A DNA stretch of 64,000 nucleotides, from positions 18,302-82,301 of the forward strand of contig NZ_JACHJJ010000032.1 of assembly GCF_014203605.1 (NCBI RefSeq), read 5' to 3'. The notes below the pieces were generated by a model. It ran no database searches, was not told where the DNA came from, and worked only from the letters and a program-made list of their open reading frames with translations. The position numbers and the translations under genes are program-made. Every line of letters starts with the position of its first letter. Position 1 is the stretch's first letter. This document shows positions 60,752-64,000 of the stretch, in pieces. The stretch is from Thiemannella venezuelensis. GTDB taxonomy: Bacteria > Actinomycetota > Actinomycetes > Streptosporangiales > Streptosporangiaceae.

Positions 60752-61953
60752 CCCTGTACCGCTTCAAAAGTCGTCGCAGGGCGCTTGACCTGCGAATCGA
60801 CCTGATGCGGAGGTACGGGCAAGATCGGTTCTTGTGCCTCTCCGTCTCCTCTACCTGATCATGATCCGGGTGTTCGGCTGGCTGGCGCTACTGGGCCGAC
60901 GTCAAGCCTCCAAGAATGCCGAGATCATGATGCTCCGGCACGAGGTGGCGGTGCTGCGGCGGCAGGTTGCCCGGCCGAAGCCGGACTGGGCCGATCGAGC
61001 GGTCCTGGCCGCGCTGGCGCGGTTCTTGCCCTCTGCCCTGCGCGCGCATCGGCTGGTGACGCCGGGCACGCTGCTGGCCTGGCACCGGCGCCTGGTCCGG
61101 CGCCGGTGGACGTATCCGAGCCGGTTCGGTCGCCCGAGGATGAGCAAGGAGATCCGGGAGTTGGCGCTGCGCCTGGCGCGGGAGAACCCGGCCTGGGGAT
61201 ATCGCCGGGTGCACGGCGAGCTGGTCGGGCTCGGCTACCGCGTGAGCGAAGCGACCGTGCGGCGGATCCTGCGGGGCCGGCGCTTCGGCCCGGCGCCCCG
61301 AGATGCCGACACCTGCTGGCGAACGTTCCTGCGCACCCAGGCGAAAGGGCTGCTGGCCGTTGATTTCTTCCACATCGACACGATCTCCTTGAAGCGCCTG
61401 TACGTGCTGTTCGTGATGGAAGTGGCGACCCGGCGCGTGCATCTCCTCGGCGTGACCGTCCACCCGACCGGCGCCTGGACGGTCCAGCAGGCCCGCAACC
61501 TGCTCATGGACCTCGGCGGCCGGATCGGCTCGTTTCGCTTCGTCGTCCGCGACCGGGATACCAAGTTCACCCAGGTGTTCGACGCGGTCTTCGCTGACGC
61601 AGGCGTGACGGTGGTCAAGACACCGCCGCGGACGCCGCGGGCGAACTGCTATGCCGAGCGGTGGGTGCGCACCGTACGGGCCGAGTGCACCGACCGCATG
61701 CTGATCTACAACGAACGGCACCTCCGCTCGGTGCTCGGTGAGTACGTCGATCACTACAACGAGCATCGGCCGCACCAGTCCCGCGCGCAGCGGCCACCCG
61801 ATCATGACGGGCGGGCCGTTGTGCCGCTGGAAGGTCGGATCGAATGCCGGAGGGTGCTCGGCGGGTTGATCAACGAGTACCACCGAGCCGCGTAGCCGCT
61901 CCGGAGAACGCCCAGCTCAAGCCCTATGCGATGGATTTTGAAGCGGTACAGGG
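60752..61953 (+). mobile_element. Intact insertion sequence, 1.2 kb, with inverted ends
   Basis: The left end (60752-60790) and right end (61915-61953) are imperfect inverted repeats, 32 of 39 bases alike, and the outer 18 (CCCTGTACCGCTTCAAAA) are identical. The element carries one transposase. I found no clear target duplication at the edges, so it may be old or the duplication is very short. It lies 25 bases after the GH36-like stop. Confidence 0.9.
60834..61895 (+). CDS. DDE integrase-type transposase
   Basis: The 353-residue protein has an N-terminal helical region with [22 protein letters not shown], a helix-turn-helix near residues 103-150 ([25 protein letters not shown] block) and an rve integrase core. 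Catalytic residues are Asp177 (AVDFFHID), Asp240 (VRDRDTKF) and Glu275 (YAERWVRT), so the last spacing is 34 residues, as in IS3/retroviral integrases. It is a single-frame gene, without the programmed frameshift of typical IS3 elements. A broken copy is at 33302. Confidence 0.93.
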   Translation: MPLRLLYLIMIRVFGWLALLGRRQASKNAEIMMLRHEVAVLRRQVARPKPDWADRAVLAALARFLPSALRAHRLVTPGTLLAWHRRLVRRRWTYPSRFGRPRMSKEIRELALRLARENPAWGYRRVHGELVGLGYRVSEATVRRILRGRRFGPAPRDADTCWRTFLRTQAKGLLAVDFFHIDTISLKRLYVLFVMEVATRRVHLLGVTVHPTGAWTVQQARNLLMDLGGRIGSFRFVVRDRDTKFTQVFDAVFADAGVTVVKTPPRTPRANCYAERWVRTVRAECTDRMLIYNERHLRSVLGEYVDHYNEHRPHQSRAQRPPDHDGRAVVPLEGRIECRRVLGGLINEYHRAA

Positions 61954-62617
61954 TCAGATCGGAGTCACTGTGAAAGGGGCCGGCCGGGCGGGTCAGGGGG
62001 TCTGCTGTTTCCTGAGTCGTGCTTGGCCGGAAATTGGCGGGCGGGGACAGAAACGGAAGGGAAAGAACTGCCTGCGGGCGCGCCTGCGGATTGACGGAAG
62101 CGTGAATCCGCTGCTTCGGCAGCAGTCGCGAAACAGTCCGCCGTAACCGCCGGACTGCTTTAAGTTTCAACGTTGGAGGTGGCCGGGTCGGCGTCGGAGG
62201 GGGAGTTGATCCGGCCACTTTCAAGGGATTAACAGGAGCAAAGCAGGTGTAGCGGACTTATCTGGCCTGTCGCCGGATGACAGTAAAGGTTCTTCTGCTG
62301 CTGCCGTTATGTCCGGAAAACGAAGCATTGTCGGCGGGGAGCTCCCGGAGAGTGGCTACGGGACCTGTGGACGGGGCGGGTGGCTTGACCGAGGATTCAC
62401 CGTTGACGGGGTCTGTTGAGGTCCGGCGGCCCCGAGGGACCTTCCGCCTTGGCCTTCCGGTGACCGTCCAGAGGGCCTGACGTGAAACAGGCCCCCTAGG
62501 CGATCTGGTGGGGCCGGGTTCCGATACACGCGAGCAAACATGGAGCAAACATCGCCGCTCTGCGGCTCGCGCAGAGCCCGTCTGAACCGAGAAATCGCAG
62601 GTCAGACGGGGTGCGAG
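61954..62617. other. Non-coding region with two hairpins and integrase-arm-like repeats
   Basis: I see no gene in these 664 bases. Hairpins occur at 62134-62157 (CAGTCCG/CGGACTG, followed by CTTTAAG) and 62473-62494 (GGGCCTG/CAGGCCC). GAGCAAACAT occurs at 62532-62541 and 62543-62552, just before the tRNA-like core, and once more on its other side. Confidence 0.55.
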
Positions 62618-62801
62618 TGGTAGGGCGCCTGGGACTCGAACCCAGAACCTACGGATTAAAAGTCGACGGGTTCACTGCCGTCCGGTGCCGCGACCTGCCA
62701 TCTCGTACCGTTCTGTCCGCCGGCGTCCCCGCCGGTCTGCCGGGTGCTGTCACCGTGTGCCGGGCCGTATCGCGACAGACGAGCAACCACCGAGCAAACA
62801 T
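62532..62801. repeat. GAGCAAACAT repeats flanking the tRNA-like core
   Basis: The 10-base word GAGCAAACAT occurs at 62532-62541, 62543-62552 and 62792-62801, with a partial copy (GAGCAACCA) at 62781. The copies lie on both sides of the tRNA-like core at 62618-62664. That layout is what arm-type sites of a tyrosine integrase look like; this role is inferred. Confidence 0.6.
62618..62664 (-). other. tRNA-Lys(TTT) 3' fragment, likely attachment-site core
   Basis: Read on the minus strand, these 47 bases run from the anticodon loop (GACTTTTAATCCGT) through a complete T-arm (CTGGG, TTCGAGT, CCCAG) to the acceptor strand and CCA. The 5' half of the tRNA, including D-arm and the pairing acceptor strand, is missing upstream. 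The anticodon-stem pairing also fails there (GTCGA where ACGGA is needed). This is the usual extent of an att core for integrases that use tRNA genes. Confidence 0.85.
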
Positions 62802-62940
62802 GGGTCCTTGACCATGGACCGTATCGGGGTAAGGCGGCCTTCACGGTGTGGTCGCCGAAGTTGGTCACGCTGATGGCTTGCCCGTGTGGGGTTGCGTCAT
62901 CGAAGGGGTGGGGCTCCGGCGGAAATGTCACACTGGAGGC
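62665..62940 (+). other. Region between att core and the toxin cassette; no gene seen
   Basis: These 276 bases contain one arm-like repeat and no gene I trust. Short open frames cross the tRNA fragment and are not credible. The promoter of the next gene should be in the last 100 bases. Confidence 0.4.
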
Positions 62941-63261
62941 ATGGACAGGGCGCTCAATTACGCGAACATCCGCCCGTATGCGGTTCCTCGCGCTCTGGAG
63001 GAGCTGACCGGGCCTGCGGACGGGATCGTCACGCTGCCCGGCTGGTTGGACTGGAGCCCGCGACGCTCCTACGACCTGTCCGATCCGACGGCGTTGCGGG
63101 TGATGTACGAGCAGGTGATCCAGGAAGGCCGAGAACAAGATCTCAAGGCGTACCTGAACACCGATCTGCTGGTCCGCATCTGGCCTGATCTGATCTTGCC
63201 GGTGCGGGTCCGCCGACTGTGGGAGTCACGCTTTACCTGGCTTCGTGATCAGGTCGCGTGA
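62941..63261 (+). CDS. Small protein upstream of the nucleotidyltransferase; possible antitoxin
   Basis: The 106-residue protein (MDRALNYANIRPYAVPRALEEL at its start) is not a family I recognise. It is rich in Arg, Asp and Leu with no membrane segment. GGAGG lies only one base before the ATG, which is closer than usual. The stop overlaps the nucleotidyltransferase start, so the two are coupled as in toxin-antitoxin pairs. An antitoxin role is inferred only from position and size. Confidence 0.75.
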   Translation: MDRALNYANIRPYAVPRALEELTGPADGIVTLPGWLDWSPRRSYDLSDPTALRVMYEQVIQEGREQDLKAYLNTDLLVRIWPDLILPVRVRRLWESRFTWLRDQVA

Positions 63262-63902
63262 TGGACCCCTTCCACCGACGACTGATCGAGATCGGTCTCA
63301 GCGTCGCCGATCAGTACGGCTTCGCGCTGGCCGGTGGTTACGCCGTGCAGGCGTACGGGATCGTGGAGCGGCCGAGCGAGGACGTCGATCTATTCGGTGC
63401 GCTGGACATGGACTGTCCGGCGGCGGCGGATCAGGTGGCCGAGGCGTACCGAGCAGCCGGGTACCAGGCTGAGATCTTGCAGAGCACTGAACGGTATGTC
63501 CGGATGTGGATCTCTGAGCGTGGCACAGGTCATGGCTGCAAGGTTGAGGTTGTCGCGGACGTGCGCTTTCAGCCGCCGGTGCGGATGGAGATGGGCCCGG
63601 TCCTCCATCCGGATGACGTCGCGGCCGGGAAGACCGAGGCGTTGTTCAACCGCGCGCTCGCTCGTGACTTCATCGATGTGGACGCGCTCGTGGAGTCGGG
63701 CCGGTACACGCGCGATCAGCTTCTGGAGCTGGCCGCTCGCCGGGATGCCGGGTTCGATCGGGAGGTGTTCGCGGAGATGCTGGCGTACGTGCGTCGCCGT
63801 ACCGATGAGGAGTTCGCCGTGTACGGCGTCGATGCGGCCGGGACTGAGGCGCTCAGGGAGCGTTTCGGCGTGTGGGAGAAAGAACTGCGGAAGGGCGGGT
63901 GA
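63261..63902 (+). CDS. AbiEii/MenT-type nucleotidyltransferase toxin
   Basis: The 213-residue protein has the DUF1814 nucleotidyltransferase marks: ALAGGYAVQAYG with Gly25-Gly26, the acidic pair Asp41 and Asp43 (RPSEDVDLF), and GKTEALFNRALARDFIDVDAL near 117-137. Members (AbiEii, MenT) stop growth by adding nucleotides to tRNA ends; some defend against phage. ATG 63261 shares its A with the previous stop; GTG 63258 is possible. It lies on the presumed element side of the att core. Confidence 0.9.
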   Translation: MDPFHRRLIEIGLSVADQYGFALAGGYAVQAYGIVERPSEDVDLFGALDMDCPAAADQVAEAYRAAGYQAEILQSTERYVRMWISERGTGHGCKVEVVADVRFQPPVRMEMGPVLHPDDVAAGKTEALFNRALARDFIDVDALVESGRYTRDQLLELAARRDAGFDREVFAEMLAYVRRRTDEEFAVYGVDAAGTEALRERFGVWEKELRKGG

Positions 63903-64000
63903 CCCCGACCTCGGCTATTCAGCCTGAGAATGCGCTTCAAGATCGATAAATGAAGAAGGTGCGCCCGATCTGCAAGGATGTGAGTGTCTAGATCAAATCC
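63903..64000. other. Window end; no gene seen
   Basis: These 98 bases follow the nucleotidyltransferase stop and are somewhat richer in A and T than the rest. I see no gene or hairpin. Confidence 0.4.

Noticed and set aside
60740..61960. Target-site duplication at the intact IS
   Set aside because: The bases next to the two ends (GACCG on the left, TCAGA on the right) do not match.
62618..62700. A functional tRNA-Lys gene
   Set aside because: Only the 3' part is there; the D-arm, 5' acceptor strand and anticodon-stem pairing are missing.
62611..62811. Short plus-strand gene crossing the tRNA-like core
   Set aside because: Its first residues (GLEPRTYGLKV) are simply the translated complement of a tRNA 3' end, a well-known false gene.

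Overview
The window is high-GC DNA with short intergenic gaps, GTG and TTG starts, ATGA/GTGA stop-start overlaps, and long GC-rich hairpins as terminators. Gene content (a conservon-type histidine kinase with a DUF742 partner, a fused oligopeptide permease-ATPase, IclR, LysR and TetR regulators, many glycoside hydrolases) points to a chromosome segment of a filamentous actinomycete. Streptosporangiales is my best guess, by inference only. Almost everything is about taking up and breaking down carbon compounds.

Layout. 0-7 kb: a methyl-accepting chemotaxis protein, a cupin, a carboxymuconolactone-decarboxylase-like protein and a ribose/xylose-type ABC importer (ATPase, permease, binding lipoprotein). 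7-29 kb: a LysR regulator followed by a catabolic island. The first operon has a type I extradiol dioxygenase with a complete His-His-Glu triad, an aldehyde dehydrogenase, a fumarylacetoacetate-hydrolase-fold enzyme, a small VOC protein, an alpha/beta hydrolase, a GlcG/HbpS protein and a MetE-like protein. A convergent block holds a quinone oxidoreductase and a complete oligopeptide-type ABC importer. A second plus-strand operon has an aldehyde dehydrogenase, an L-2-hydroxyglutarate-oxidase-like flavoprotein, an amidohydrolase, a ThDP enzyme, an Ldh-family dehydrogenase and a siderophore-interacting-type reductase, ending in a strong terminator. Three similar dyads (CGCGCAA-N7-TTGCGCG type) lie before the first operon, the importer and inside the second operon, which suggests one regulon.

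29-33.7 kb: a sugar-binding lipoprotein, a nitrate-sensor-type histidine kinase and a DUF742 protein form an incomplete conservon that stops at a truncated insertion sequence. 33.7-42.6 kb: an IclR-controlled divergent locus encodes what looks like a full non-phosphorylative sugar oxidation pathway (dehydrogenase, lactonase, IlvD/Edd dehydratase, SDR, FAH-fold hydrolase, FAD/Fe-S oxidase). 42.8-51 kb: a glycosidase operon (MFS transporter, GH13, GH36, GH2, DUF2804 protein) diverges from a TetR regulator across two tandem palindromes. 51-52 kb: transposase debris. 52-60.7 kb: a secreted DUF4832-FN3-CBM protein, an IclR regulator, a sugar ABC importer and a second clan-D alpha-galactosidase-like enzyme, with IclR-type palindromes at both promoters.

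60.75-61.95 kb is an intact insertion sequence of the same family as the fragment at 33.3 kb; together they bracket the carbohydrate region. At 62.6 kb a 47-bp fragment equal to the 3' part of a tRNA-Lys(TTT) gene, with copies of a 10-bp repeat on both sides, looks like an integration site. Beyond it lies a two-gene cassette ending in an AbiEii/MenT-type nucleotidyltransferase toxin.
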